Source of the DNA: Sphaerimonospora cavernae
GTDB lineage: Bacteria; Actinomycetota; Actinomycetes; Streptosporangiales; Streptosporangiaceae
Length of the DNA stretch: 64,000 nt
Reading direction: 5' to 3'
NCBI RefSeq assembly: GCF_042435035.1
Contig: NZ_JBHMQT010000003.1
Location: 434,001 to 498,000, forward strand
The position numbers were made by a program, and so were the translations under genes. How positions within the stretch are numbered: the first letter of the stretch is position 1; every line of letters begins with the position of its first letter. Positions 16,043 to 24,116 of the stretch are shown here, one piece after another. Below the pieces are notes generated by a model that had not been told where the DNA came from, ran no database searches, and saw only the letters and a program-made list of their open reading frames with translations.

Positions 16043-16489
16043 TCACAGCACGAACGCGCGGGCCATCTGGACGAGATCGATCCCCATGGTCAGTTTGAGC
16101 GTCACCCACACGATGGCGGCGGCGCAGGCGAGGGTCAGCAGGCTCGCGACGACGCGGACGAACCAGTTCTGCCGTCTGAGCCAGTCAGTGGCGGCCAGGA
16201 CCGCGCGCTTGGCGAACTCCAGCAGCCTGGAGGCCCACGGAAACTCGGTGGCCAGCACCGCCAGACCGGCGAACACCACGAGCCAGCCCGGCCCGGGGAA
16301 CGGCACCATGATCAGACCACTCACGATCATGACGCAGCCGATCACCCCGATCACGACCCGCAGGGCGAGGTGACCTCCTCGCCGCGCCCGCACGCGGTCA
16401 CGCCACCCAGGCGCCGCCTCGGCCTCCACCTGGCCGTCCCCGGCCCCCGCGCGGTTGTCCCCGGCCACCGCCATCGGGATCACCCCCAT
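16043..16489 (-). CDS. TIGR02611/PGPGW-type membrane protein
   Basis: 148 residues from the ATG at 16489 (an inner ATG at 16474 is possible). After a basic N-terminal part come two membrane helices around the signature VPFPGPGWLVVFAGLAVL, then LEFAKRA and a third helix LLTLACAAAIVWVTL. This matches the small actinobacterial PGPGW transmembrane family of unknown function. Convergent with the GroES-like gene; 32 bases upstream of it the ackA gene ends. Confidence 0.85.
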   Translation of the reverse strand: MGVIPMAVAGDNRAGAGDGQVEAEAAPGWRDRVRARRGGHLALRVVIGVIGCVMIVSGLIMVPFPGPGWLVVFAGLAVLATEFPWASRLLEFAKRAVLAATDWLRRQNWFVRVVASLLTLACAAAIVWVTLKLTMGIDLVQMARAFVL

Positions 16490-16521
16490 CCAGCGGCCAG
16501 AATAACCGGGCCGGCCGCCGA

Positions 16522-17706
16522 TCAGCGGGAACGTGACCCGACGCAGGCGACCACCTGATCGGCGATCTCCATCTCCTCGTCGGTGGGGATCACGAGCACG
16601 GCGACCTCGGCCCCCTCGGGTGAGATCATCCGGGGGCCGGTCGCCGTCGCGGCGTTCCGCGCCGGATCGATCTCGATGCCGAGCCGGGACAGCCCGGACA
16701 CGGCGAGCGCCCGGGTCCTGGCGTCGTGCTCGCCCACGCCGGCGGTGAACACGAGCGCGTCCACCCGGCCGAGCACGGCGTAGTACGCCCCGATGTAGCC
16801 GCGCAGGCGGTGGCCGTACACCTCCATCGCCAGCCGGGCGTCGGGCGCGCCGGAGTCGGCGAGCTTCCATACCTCACGCAGGTCGTTGGCGCCGCACATG
16901 CCGAGCAGCCCGCTGTCCCGGTTCAGCGCGTCGTCGACGTCGGCCAGGCTCATCCCGGCCACCCGGTTCAGGTACGCCGGGAGCGCGGGGTCGACGTCAC
17001 CCGACCGGGTGCCCATGACGAGGCCCGCCAGCGGGGTGATGCCCATGGAGGTGTCCACGCTGCGCCCGCCGCGCACGGCGGTCGCGCTCGCGCCGTTGCC
17101 GAGGTGCAGCACGATCGAGTCGACCTCGTCGTACGGCCTGCCGAGCAGTTCGGCGGCCCGCCGTGACACATAGGCGGTGGAGGTGCCGTGGAAGCCGTAC
17201 CGGCGCACCCCGAGCTTCTCGGTCCACTCGCGCGGCACCGCGTAGGTGTAGGCGTGCGGCGGGAGCGTGCCGTGGAACGCGGTGTCGAAGACCGCGACGT
17301 GCGGCAGGGCGGGGAACGCGCGGCGAGCCACCCGGATGCCCTCCAGGTTGGGCAGGTTGTGCAGCGGAGCCAGCGGGGCGAGATCCTCGATCGCCCGCTC
17401 GACCTCGTCGTCGATGAGGGTGGGCTGGACGAACCGGCTGCCGCCGTGCACCACCCGGTGGCCCACCGCCGCCACGCGGTCCAGCGCCGGCCCGTGCTCG
17501 GCGAAGGCGGCCAGCACGGCACGCAGGCCCTCCTCGTGGTCGGCGAGCCGCCGCTCCACCCGGACGCCGCCATGCGTGAGAACGCTGGTCTCCTCGCCGA
17601 TCCGTTCGGCGAGGCCGCGGGCCGTCTCCCGGCGTGACGCCATGTCGATCAGGCGGTATTTGATCGAGGACGAGCCGCTGTTGAGTACGAGGACCTGGTC
17701 GATCAC
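16522..17706 (-). CDS. ackA: acetate kinase
   Basis: 394 residues; ATP + acetate <-> ADP + acetyl phosphate. Family motifs are complete: N-terminal VLVLNSGSSSIKYRL, GHRVVHGG, FDTAFHGTLP, RRYGFHGTSTAYVS, VLHLGNGASATAV, D-T-SMGITPLAGLVMGTRSGD and C-terminal FTAGVGEHDA. The GTG start overlaps the pta stop by 4 bases (GTGA), so the two form the classical pta-ackA operon. Confidence 0.97.
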   Translation of the reverse strand: MIDQVLVLNSGSSSIKYRLIDMASRRETARGLAERIGEETSVLTHGGVRVERRLADHEEGLRAVLAAFAEHGPALDRVAAVGHRVVHGGSRFVQPTLIDDEVERAIEDLAPLAPLHNLPNLEGIRVARRAFPALPHVAVFDTAFHGTLPPHAYTYAVPREWTEKLGVRRYGFHGTSTAYVSRRAAELLGRPYDEVDSIVLHLGNGASATAVRGGRSVDTSMGITPLAGLVMGTRSGDVDPALPAYLNRVAGMSLADVDDALNRDSGLLGMCGANDLREVWKLADSGAPDARLAMEVYGHRLRGYIGAYYAVLGRVDALVFTAGVGEHDARTRALAVSGLSRLGIEIDPARNAATATGPRMISPEGAEVAVLVIPTDEEMEIADQVVACVGSRSR

Positions 17707-19772
17707 GGCGTCTCCTCCCGACCCGGATTGTGCGCCTGCGCCTGAATGGCGGTGATCGCCACGGTGTTGACGATATCGTCCACGGTCGCGCCGCGGGACA
17801 GGTCGTTGACCGGCTTGCGCAGGCCCTGCAGCACCGGCCCGATGGCCACCGCGCCGGCGCTGCGCTGCACGGCCTTGTAGAGGTTGTTGCCGGTGTTCAG
17901 GTCGGGCACCACGAACACGGTCGCCCGCCCGGCGACCGGGCTGCCCGGCATCTTCGCCTCGGCCACGCTCGGCTCGGCCGCCGCGTCGTACTGGATCGGC
18001 CCCGCCACCGGCAGGTCCGGCCGCAGCTCGCGGATCAGCGTGGTGGCCCGGCGCACCTTGTCGACCTCCGGGCCCGTCCCGGACTCGCCCGTGGAGTACG
18101 ACAGCATGGCGACGCGGGGTTCGACGCCGAACCTGGCGGCGGTCTCCGCCGAGGAGATCCCGATGTCGGCCAGCTGCTCGGCCGTGGGATCGGGGACGAC
18201 CGCGCAGTCGCCGTACACGAGGACCCGGTCGGCCAGGCACATGAAGAAGACGCTGGACACGATCCCCACACCGGGCGACGTCTTGATGATCTCGAACGAT
18301 GGGCGGATGGTGTGGGCCGTCGTGTGGGCGGCGCCCGAGACCATGCCGTCGGCCAGCCCGAGATGGACCATGAGCGTGCCGAAGTAGGACACGTCGGTGA
18401 CGGCGTCGCGGGCCTGCGCGAGCGACATGCCCTTGTGCGCCCGCAGCCGGGCGTACTCCTCGGCGAACTGTTCGCGCAGCTCCTCGTCGAACGGGCTGAC
18501 CACGTGCGCGTCGTCGATGGCCAGGCCCATCTGGGCGGCCGCGGCCCGGATCTCCCGCTCGTCGCCGAGCAGGGTCAGCTCGGTCACGCCGCGCCGCAGC
18601 AGGCTGTCGGCCGCGCGGAGGATGCGTGGCTCGGCGCCCTCGGGCAGCACGATGTGGCGGCGCTGGGCCCTGGCCCGCTCCAGCAGGTCGTACTCGAACA
18701 TCAGCGGCGTCACCGCGGCGGCCTTGGTGATCCGCAGGCTGCGCAGCAGCGCGGCGGTGTCGACGTGGTCGGCGAACAGCCCCAGCGCGGTGTCGATCTT
18801 GCCCTTGGCGTCGGGGGTGAACATGCCCTCGGCCTCCGACAGCGCCTTGGCCGTCTCGAACGTGCCGCCCTCAGTGGCGATCACGGGCAGCCGGATGTCC
18901 ATGCCGTCGAACAGCCGGGTCACCGGCTCGGGCAGCTCCAGCCCGCCGTTCAGGATGATCGCGGACAGGGCGGGGAACGTCGGCGCCCGATGCGCGGCCA
19001 GCAGTCCGGGCACCAGCGCGGCCGCGCGGTCGGCCGGGACGATGACGGCGACGCCGTCGGAGAGCCGGTCGAGGATGTTCGGCAGCGACATCGCCCCGAC
19101 CATGAGGGCGCCGACCTCCCGGCCGAGTTGCTGCTCGTCCCCGATGAATAATTCGCCGTCGCAGGCAACGGCCAGGTCGCTCACCGTGGGCGCCGACAGC
19201 CGCGGCTCCTCCGGCAGGACGTACGCGCCGACGCGGGCGGCGACCTCGTCCACCAGGTCGGGCGTGACGCGGGTGACGATGGTGGCCAACTCGGTCGCGT
19301 GCCGCTCGGCGAGCTCCTTCCTGGACATCTCGACCGCGGCGACGATGTCGTCCGGCATGCGGTGCAGCCCGGTCACCACGTTGACCACCGGCGTGCCCAG
19401 ATTCGCCGCCAGCTCGGCGTTGAACACGAACTCGGTGGGCGCGCCGACGTCGGTGTAGTCGGTCCCGATCACGACGACGGCGCCGCAGCGGCCGGCCAGC
19501 GCGCGGTAGCGGGCCAGGATCTCCCCGGTCGCCCGTTCCTCGTCGGCGTGCAGGTCCTCGTAGGTGACGCCCACGCACATCTCGTACGGCAGGCCGATGC
19601 CGAACCTCGCACGCACGGTGTTGACCAGGCCGTCCTCCCGGCCCGCCCGGACGAGCGGCCGGAACACCCCCACGGTCTCCACCTGACGGGTCAGCAACTC
19701 GACCATGCCGAGGGCGATCGCGCCCTTGTTGCTCCTGGCGTCGCTCGCCGCGACGTACACCCCGATCGCCAT
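17703..19772 (-). CDS. pta: phosphate acetyltransferase
   Basis: 689 residues from ATG 19772 (a GTG at 19781 is possible). Long-form Pta: an N-terminal BioD-like P-loop-related domain (AIGVYVAASDARSNKGAIALG), a central DRTGG domain (about 215-330) and a C-terminal PTA_PTB catalytic domain (about 370-685) with RRHIVLPEGAEPRILRAAD, DGMVSGAAHTTAHTIRP and VFVVPDLNTGNNLYKAVQR. It converts acetyl-CoA and phosphate to acetyl phosphate for AckA. Like other actinobacterial versions it retains the regulatory N-terminus. Confidence 0.96.
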   Translation of the reverse strand: MAIGVYVAASDARSNKGAIALGMVELLTRQVETVGVFRPLVRAGREDGLVNTVRARFGIGLPYEMCVGVTYEDLHADEERATGEILARYRALAGRCGAVVVIGTDYTDVGAPTEFVFNAELAANLGTPVVNVVTGLHRMPDDIVAAVEMSRKELAERHATELATIVTRVTPDLVDEVAARVGAYVLPEEPRLSAPTVSDLAVACDGELFIGDEQQLGREVGALMVGAMSLPNILDRLSDGVAVIVPADRAAALVPGLLAAHRAPTFPALSAIILNGGLELPEPVTRLFDGMDIRLPVIATEGGTFETAKALSEAEGMFTPDAKGKIDTALGLFADHVDTAALLRSLRITKAAAVTPLMFEYDLLERARAQRRHIVLPEGAEPRILRAADSLLRRGVTELTLLGDEREIRAAAAQMGLAIDDAHVVSPFDEELREQFAEEYARLRAHKGMSLAQARDAVTDVSYFGTLMVHLGLADGMVSGAAHTTAHTIRPSFEIIKTSPGVGIVSSVFFMCLADRVLVYGDCAVVPDPTAEQLADIGISSAETAARFGVEPRVAMLSYSTGESGTGPEVDKVRRATTLIRELRPDLPVAGPIQYDAAAEPSVAEAKMPGSPVAGRATVFVVPDLNTGNNLYKAVQRSAGAVAIGPVLQGLRKPVNDLSRGATVDDIVNTVAITAIQAQAHNPGREETP

Positions 19773-19866
19773 AGCATTCACTGGACAAAGCGTATTCGAA
19801 ACGACGGACCGGCCCGAGCGGGACGGGGGTCCGGACCGGTCCTGGGTCCCGGCATCGAACGGAGTG

Positions 19867-20064
19867 CTAACGCTCCTGGGCGACCGCCTTGCTGACGGCG
19901 TTCGGGCCGTCGTACTGCCGGTCCGGCAGCCTCTCCAGAGCATTGATCACAAGGTCGTCGGCGCCGTGGTCGCGGGCCGTCTGGATCAGCTCCGCCTTGC
20001 CGACCGGGTAGTCCACGCCCTTGAGGTGCTTCTGCAGTTGGATCGGGTTCGGGATGTCGGCCAT
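19867..20064 (-). CDS. DUF2795 domain protein
   Basis: 65 residues, MADIPNPIQLQKHLKGVDYP followed by a helix with D-H-GADDLVINALERLPDRQY. This is the DUF2795 pattern: small actinobacterial proteins of unknown function with a two-helix core. A GAAGACC-rich leader precedes the ATG. Not obviously linked to the neighbours. Confidence 0.85.
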   Translation of the reverse strand: MADIPNPIQLQKHLKGVDYPVGKAELIQTARDHGADDLVINALERLPDRQYDGPNAVSKAVAQER

Positions 20065-20121
20065 GACGGTCTTCCTTCGTCGACGTCTCCTGCTCTCCCC
20101 GCCTACCCGCCGGTTCCCGCA

Positions 20122-20769
20122 TCACTCCCGCGGGGCATGGTGAGGAGGTAAGCGCGCGGCGGGGTGGATCATGAAGGCCGGGATCGACGCCGTGGTCCCG
20201 TTGGCGACGGTCGTCGTACCGTACACGGCCTTGCCGCAGGCGAGGTCGACGGCGAGCCGGGCGGCGCTGACCGCCTCCCGCGTGATGTCCAGTCGCGCGG
20301 CCGGTTCCCGCCTCCTGTCGGCCTCGGGTCCGGAAAACCCCGTGTAGGCGTCCACCGGCCCGTTCGCCAGCCGGTCGTAAGCGATGACCTTGGCACGGAG
20401 AAGCTTCGCCCCCGCGACCGCCGACGCGGTGGCCTCGGGCCGTACCGCGACCAGGATGAGCACTCGTACGTCTTCGGCGAGCATCTCGGACAGTTGCCGA
20501 TTCTGGATGCCCTGGTCGCCGCCGGCGTTGGCGGAGACGACCTCGCATTTCGGGCAGAGCGCGGCGATCGCCCGCGTGATGGCCGGCCGGTCATAGGTGT
20601 CGTACCGTTCCCCCCGCTTGTCAGGGAGCAGCAGACCGACCGTGAAGCCGTCACCGATTCTGCCGACCGCGCCCAGCCCGGTCCCCGAGTATGGAAGCGC
20701 CGTGTCACACGCCCGGATGGTCGTCAGGAGGGCCAGGGAAGCGGCGGCCACCACCAGTCGTATCTCCAC
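20122..20769 (-). pseudogene. XylF-like sugar-binding protein with internal deletion
   Basis: 215 residues, against about 340 in the family. The N-terminal lobe is recognisable: VGLLLPDKRGERYDTYDRPAI, then CPKCEVVSANAGGDQGIQNRQ, VLILVAV and AKVIAYDRLANGPVDAYTGF, all matching D-xylose-type solute-binding proteins. After the first lobe the sequence jumps to a fragment resembling the family's C-terminal tail (DITREAVSAARLAVDLACGK, then VANGTTASIPAFMIHP). Most of the second lobe is missing without a frameshift. A hydrophobic leader ends in TIRAC, a weak lipobox. No permease or ATPase is adjacent, so transport function is unlikely. Confidence 0.6.
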
Positions 20770-21156
20770 AGCAATCCCCCGATCGCACGCAGAGCCACCC
20801 GGCCATGCCGTACCCGGGCATTTAGGCCATAAAGCCCGAGTTGCCCTGCCGCGGGCTTGCCGCCGAACCTGTTCTGGGCCTTGATCTCCCCGCCTCGTCC
20901 CTCGCTCTCACGCCGGATTTACCTTAGGGCCGGACCAGCGCGCCCGCCTTGGTGATCGCCTGACATGTCCGCCTCTCCCCTGGCCGGGACTCCCTGGGAC
21001 AGACCAGGACACGACCGTCCTGGAGATCTTCCAGGTCGTTGCGCTCCGAGCCGCCGCCGGGGTCCGGATGAGGGTACGGCGCGGCCCAGAAACCTTCGAA
21101 TTCTCCGGGGATGCGGGTCTGCGCACCCCCCGAGTTGTGAGAGACTGCACCATTGC
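20770..21156. other. intergenic, no gene recognised
   Basis: 387 bases between the truncated binding-protein gene and tRNA-Met. Short open frames here have shadow-like composition and no ribosome sites. The tRNA promoter must lie in the right part, but I see no convincing -35/-10 pair. Confidence 0.5.
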
Positions 21157-21233
21157 GGGGCGGTAGCTCAGCCGGTCAGAGCATCGGACTCATAATCCGT
21201 GGGTCGTGGGTTCAAGTCCCACCCGCCCTACCA
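21157..21233 (+). tRNA. tRNA-Met (CAT)
   Basis: A 77-nt cloverleaf: acceptor GGGGCGG pairs with CCGCCCT; TA at 8-9; D-arm GCTCAGCCGGTCAGAGC; anticodon loop CTCATAA with anticodon CAT; T-arm GTGGG-TTCAAGT-CCCAC; CCA is encoded. The GGACTCATAATCC stem-loop resembles elongator tRNA-Met more than initiator or lysidine-type Ile tRNA. Its 3' end is repeated at 22301, marking it as an integration site. Confidence 0.93.
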
Positions 21234-21298
21234 CGTTTGATCAGCCATACCCCGCATGACCTGCGGTTTTGCTGTCGATCACGCTTGTCGCGGCATGC
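21213..21298. repeat. direct repeat, left copy (attL-like, includes tRNA 3' end)
   Basis: 86 bases beginning inside the tRNA T-arm (CAAGTCCCACCCGCCCTACC) and running 65 bases beyond the tRNA. The first 45 bases are identical to the copy at 22301; the rest has scattered mismatches. It has the form of an attachment site left by an element that inserted into a tRNA 3' end. Confidence 0.75.
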
Positions 21299-21542
21299 AG
21301 CTATAGGCCTCCGCGTGCAGTCGCCCGGCTCAGCCCGCTAGGCCACGCCCACGTGAATTTCCTGGGCCGCTATGCCATCGCTTCGTCCGGGCCTTCCGAG
21401 GGACCGCGCGAACTCGGCGAGATACCCGATCTTCCCGAGATCAACAGCGGCGCTGTGCGAAGGGAGAGCTGACGGACAGCCTTCCCCGTGGAAGCCGATC
21501 AGCGAGTCAGGTCTGTGTCGCGTTCAACGTGGAAGACGTTCG
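21299..21542. other. no gene recognised inside the repeat-bounded segment
   Basis: 244 bases between the left repeat and the VOC gene end. No integrase, excisionase or other coding pattern is evident. Confidence 0.4.
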
Positions 21543-21977
21543 TCAGCTCAGGCAGAACTCGTTGTCCTCGATGTCCTGCATCACGAGGCACGACTCGTTT
21601 TCTTCATCGGCGGGCAGGAGCCGCACGCGTTTCGCGCCGAGAGGGATCAATCGTGCGCATTCGGCCTCGAGGGCTGCCAGGCGCTCTGCACCGACGAGTC
21701 CGGTGCCGACCCGCACATCAAGGTGCAGCCGATTCTTGGCGACCTTGCCTTCGGGAACGCGCTGGAAGTACAGCCGCGGACCGACACCCGAGGGGTCGCT
21801 GCATGCGAACCATGAGTCCCGCTGCTCGGGCGGCAGCGTGCGATTGAAGTCGTCCCAACTGGCGAACCCCTCAGGCGGCGCCGGCGCGACATACCCCAAC
21901 ACCTCGCACCAGAAGCGACCGACACGCTCAGGTGAAGCGCAATCGAAGGCGACTTGAATCTGCTTAACGGATACCAT
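21543..21977 (-). CDS. VOC-family (glyoxalase/bleomycin-resistance-like) protein
   Basis: 144 residues from ATG 21977 (an upstream extension to 22124 lacks similarity). MVSVKQIQVAFDCASPERVG, F-WCEVLGY, W-FACSDPSGVGPRLYFQRVPE and NRLHLDVRVG match the glyoxalase-like VOC family with two beta-alpha-beta modules; metal-ligand type H and E residues are present (HLDV, LEAE-C). It is the only clear gene in the segment between the two tRNA-derived repeats, and its codon use is less GC-biased than neighbours, consistent with acquisition. Confidence 0.8.
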   Translation of the reverse strand: MVSVKQIQVAFDCASPERVGRFWCEVLGYVAPAPPEGFASWDDFNRTLPPEQRDSWFACSDPSGVGPRLYFQRVPEGKVAKNRLHLDVRVGTGLVGAERLAALEAECARLIPLGAKRVRLLPADEENESCLVMQDIEDNEFCLS

Positions 21978-22300
21978 GGGAAAATCCTGCCATAGATAAC
22001 TATGCATTCCGTAATCACCCACCGTGCACCCTGGCCGGATTGGCGAAGTCCTGAAAGATCCACAGCTCCAGCCTGAACGCCTCGCCCGTCGAAGGGTTGC
22101 CAGATAACCCTCGTTATCTCGCAAGACCGAGATCGAATGGCCATGGTGAGCAGGGAATCATCCCTCGCCTTGCGCGATCCTGACTCCGACGACGAGGATT
22201 GATGGGGATGCCCCCGCGCCGGGTCCCGAACATCTCCGCGCCCAGTGGGTGCCCGTCAAGGACGAGGACGTATGGGCAGTTCCATCAGGGTCGGGTGCGC
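21978..22300. other. no gene recognised
   Basis: 323 bases from the VOC gene start to the right repeat. It includes the VOC promoter region and a 19-codon frame (22143-22202) ending in an acidic DPDSDDED tail, which could be a gene fragment. Nothing else is supported. Confidence 0.4.
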
Positions 22301-22386
22301 CAAGTCCCACCCGCCCTACCACGTTTGATCAGCCATACCCCGCATAACCTGCGGCTTCGCGGTCGATCATGCTTATGCGGACATGC
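22301..22386. repeat. direct repeat, right copy (attR-like tRNA 3' fragment)
   Basis: 86 bases repeating 21213-21298, starting with the last 21 bases of tRNA-Met including CCA. No tRNA 5' half precedes it, so this is a displaced 3' fragment. Together with the left copy it bounds about 1.09 kb. Confidence 0.75.
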
Positions 22387-22512
22387 GACCGAGAGCCGCA
22401 GAAAGCAGCCGTACGCCAGTGGCCGCGGAACATATGCGGAATGCTCACGACATCTCGCGGAACGATTCCGCCCCGTACCCCGCTCAATGGCATGGATCCC
22501 GGCGGTCAGCCA

Positions 22513-22539
22513 GGGGGGCACCGCCGGCGCTTGCCCCCC
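22513..22539. terminator. GC-rich hairpin upstream of the aminotransferase gene
   Basis: GGGGGGCA (22513) pairs with TGCCCCCC (22532) around an inner CGCCGGCG. There is no T-run, so it may be a terminator of incoming transcription or a leader structure. The rest of 22387-22594 shows no gene. Confidence 0.35.
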
Positions 22540-22594
22540 GTCACGGGGCCGGGCAGCTGACGCGAATCAATGCCCGATCAAGTACGGTAAGATC

Positions 22595-23347
22595 GTGTCG
22601 CCGCGCACCGAGATCGACGGGCGTCCTCCCGAGATCGACAAGCTGTTGGCCCCCGCGCTGATCAACTATGGTCACGTCACCGTCATGCAGGTTCGCGGCA
22701 GATCGGTTCGCGGCCTCGATCTGCACCTGTCCCGCCTGGACGCCGCCAACAGGGAACTTTTCCACGAACCTCTCGACCCCGATCGGGTTCGCGGCTACAT
22801 CCGGCACATCCTCGCCGACGACGTCGACGCCACCATCCGGGTCACCGTCTTTCGCGACTCCACCGTCTCCGTCATGGTTACCGCCCGGCCACCTGCCGAT
22901 GCCGCGACCAGGCCTCAAGGCCTCAAATCCGTCGTTTACCAGCGCCCCGTCCCGCACATCAAGCACACCGGGACGTTCGGCCAGCTCCACTACGGTCACC
23001 TCGCGGAAAAAGACGGTTTCGACGACGCCCTGCTCCTCACCACGTTCGACCACGTCGCCGAGGCGGGCATCGCCAACATCCTCTGCCACGACGGCGCCGC
23101 CTTCGTCTGGCCGGACGCGCCCGCCCTCCCCGGCGTCACCATGCGACTCCTCGGCCGCGCCGGCCTGTCCGCACAACACCGCACAATCCGCCGCACCGAC
23201 CTGCCCTCCTTCGCCGCGGTCTTCGTCACCAACTCCCGTGGGATCTCCCCCGTAGGCCGCGTCGACGACGTCGAAATCCCCGTCGACCCCGAAATCACCC
23301 GACAGGTGCTGGCCCTGTACGGCTCTGTTCCCTGGGATCCGATCTGA
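22595..23347 (+). CDS. class IV aminotransferase family protein
   Basis: 250 residues from the GTG at 22595; the frame upstream crosses the repeat and is not coding. Fold type IV PLP enzyme features: N-terminal ALINYGHVTVMQV, RGLDLHLSRLDAANRELF, the likely PLP lysine in HIKHTGTFGQLHYG, then DDALLLT, AEAGIANIL and a C-terminal FVTNSRGISPVGRVDD. It resembles the branched-chain/D-amino-acid/aminodeoxychorismate lyase family, in the actinobacterial subgroup of uncertain substrate. It is the first gene to the right of the repeat-bounded segment. Confidence 0.85.
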   Translation: MSPRTEIDGRPPEIDKLLAPALINYGHVTVMQVRGRSVRGLDLHLSRLDAANRELFHEPLDPDRVRGYIRHILADDVDATIRVTVFRDSTVSVMVTARPPADAATRPQGLKSVVYQRPVPHIKHTGTFGQLHYGHLAEKDGFDDALLLTTFDHVAEAGIANILCHDGAAFVWPDAPALPGVTMRLLGRAGLSAQHRTIRRTDLPSFAAVFVTNSRGISPVGRVDDVEIPVDPEITRQVLALYGSVPWDPI

Positions 23348-23458
23348 GACAACGCCCGCACACGCTTGATCAGCAAGCTCCCACCCGATGACCCGGTGCG
23401 GCAGGCGACGTGACGAGCGTGGAACAACGTCTCAGTTGTCGACCTCGATGAGGATTGG

Positions 23459-23977
23459 ATGATGCTGGAGCTTCCCCAGGACCTGCCGATCGTGGAACGC
23501 CGCGCCGTCCGGCTCGTCGTACGTGACAGTGCGAATGACATCCTGCTCTTCCACACCCGCGACTGTACGGCGCCGGAACTGGGCACCTGGTGGGAGCTCC
23601 CGGGCGGGGGCATCGATGAGGGTGAGACCTATCTCGACACCGCCATCAGAGAGTTGCGCGAGGAGACCGGCATCGTCGCCCACCCCGGCCAGATAGGCCG
23701 CCCGACGTGGCGTCGCAGGGCGACCTACCGCCATAGGAACGTCCGCCGCCTACAGAACGAGGTCGTGGTCGAGGTGCGGCTGAGCGTTCCCGGCCCGCCC
23801 ATCGACGAGTCCGGACGGCTCGACTACGAGAAGGAGGACTACTTCGACTTCCGCTGGTGGCCCATCTCCGGGGTCCTGAGCACTCGGGAGCAGTTCTATC
23901 CCCGTAGCCTGCCGGCGCTGTTGACCGCCTTCCTGGCAGGCGAGGAGATCGACCAACCGTTCGAGTTCTGGTCGTGA
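23459..23977 (+). CDS. NUDIX hydrolase
   Basis: 172 residues. A perfect Nudix box, GGGIDEGETYLDTAIRELRE followed by ETGI, lies at about 49-72 (GX5EX7REUXEEXGU), preceded by the WWELPGG strand. The substrate cannot be read from sequence; the family cleaves nucleoside diphosphates linked to another moiety. Start at ATG 23459 or 23462; either gives the full fold. Confidence 0.92.
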   Translation: MMLELPQDLPIVERRAVRLVVRDSANDILLFHTRDCTAPELGTWWELPGGGIDEGETYLDTAIRELREETGIVAHPGQIGRPTWRRRATYRHRNVRRLQNEVVVEVRLSVPGPPIDESGRLDYEKEDYFDFRWWPISGVLSTREQFYPRSLPALLTAFLAGEEIDQPFEFWS

Positions 23978-24116
23978 ACCCGCCAAGACAGAAAGATCCG
24001 TCGTTCGACATCGGGCAATCGCCGAACGGCACCGGGGTCCAGGCCATCGGGCCGAGGGAAGGTCGGTCAGAGCCTCCTGATCGACCGCGATCACTGACGT
24101 ATGCGGAATTGATCGC

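Noticed and set aside
17730..19151. 473-residue plus-strand frame opposite pta
   Set aside because: Composition follows reverse-complement codon bias of pta, which is unambiguous.
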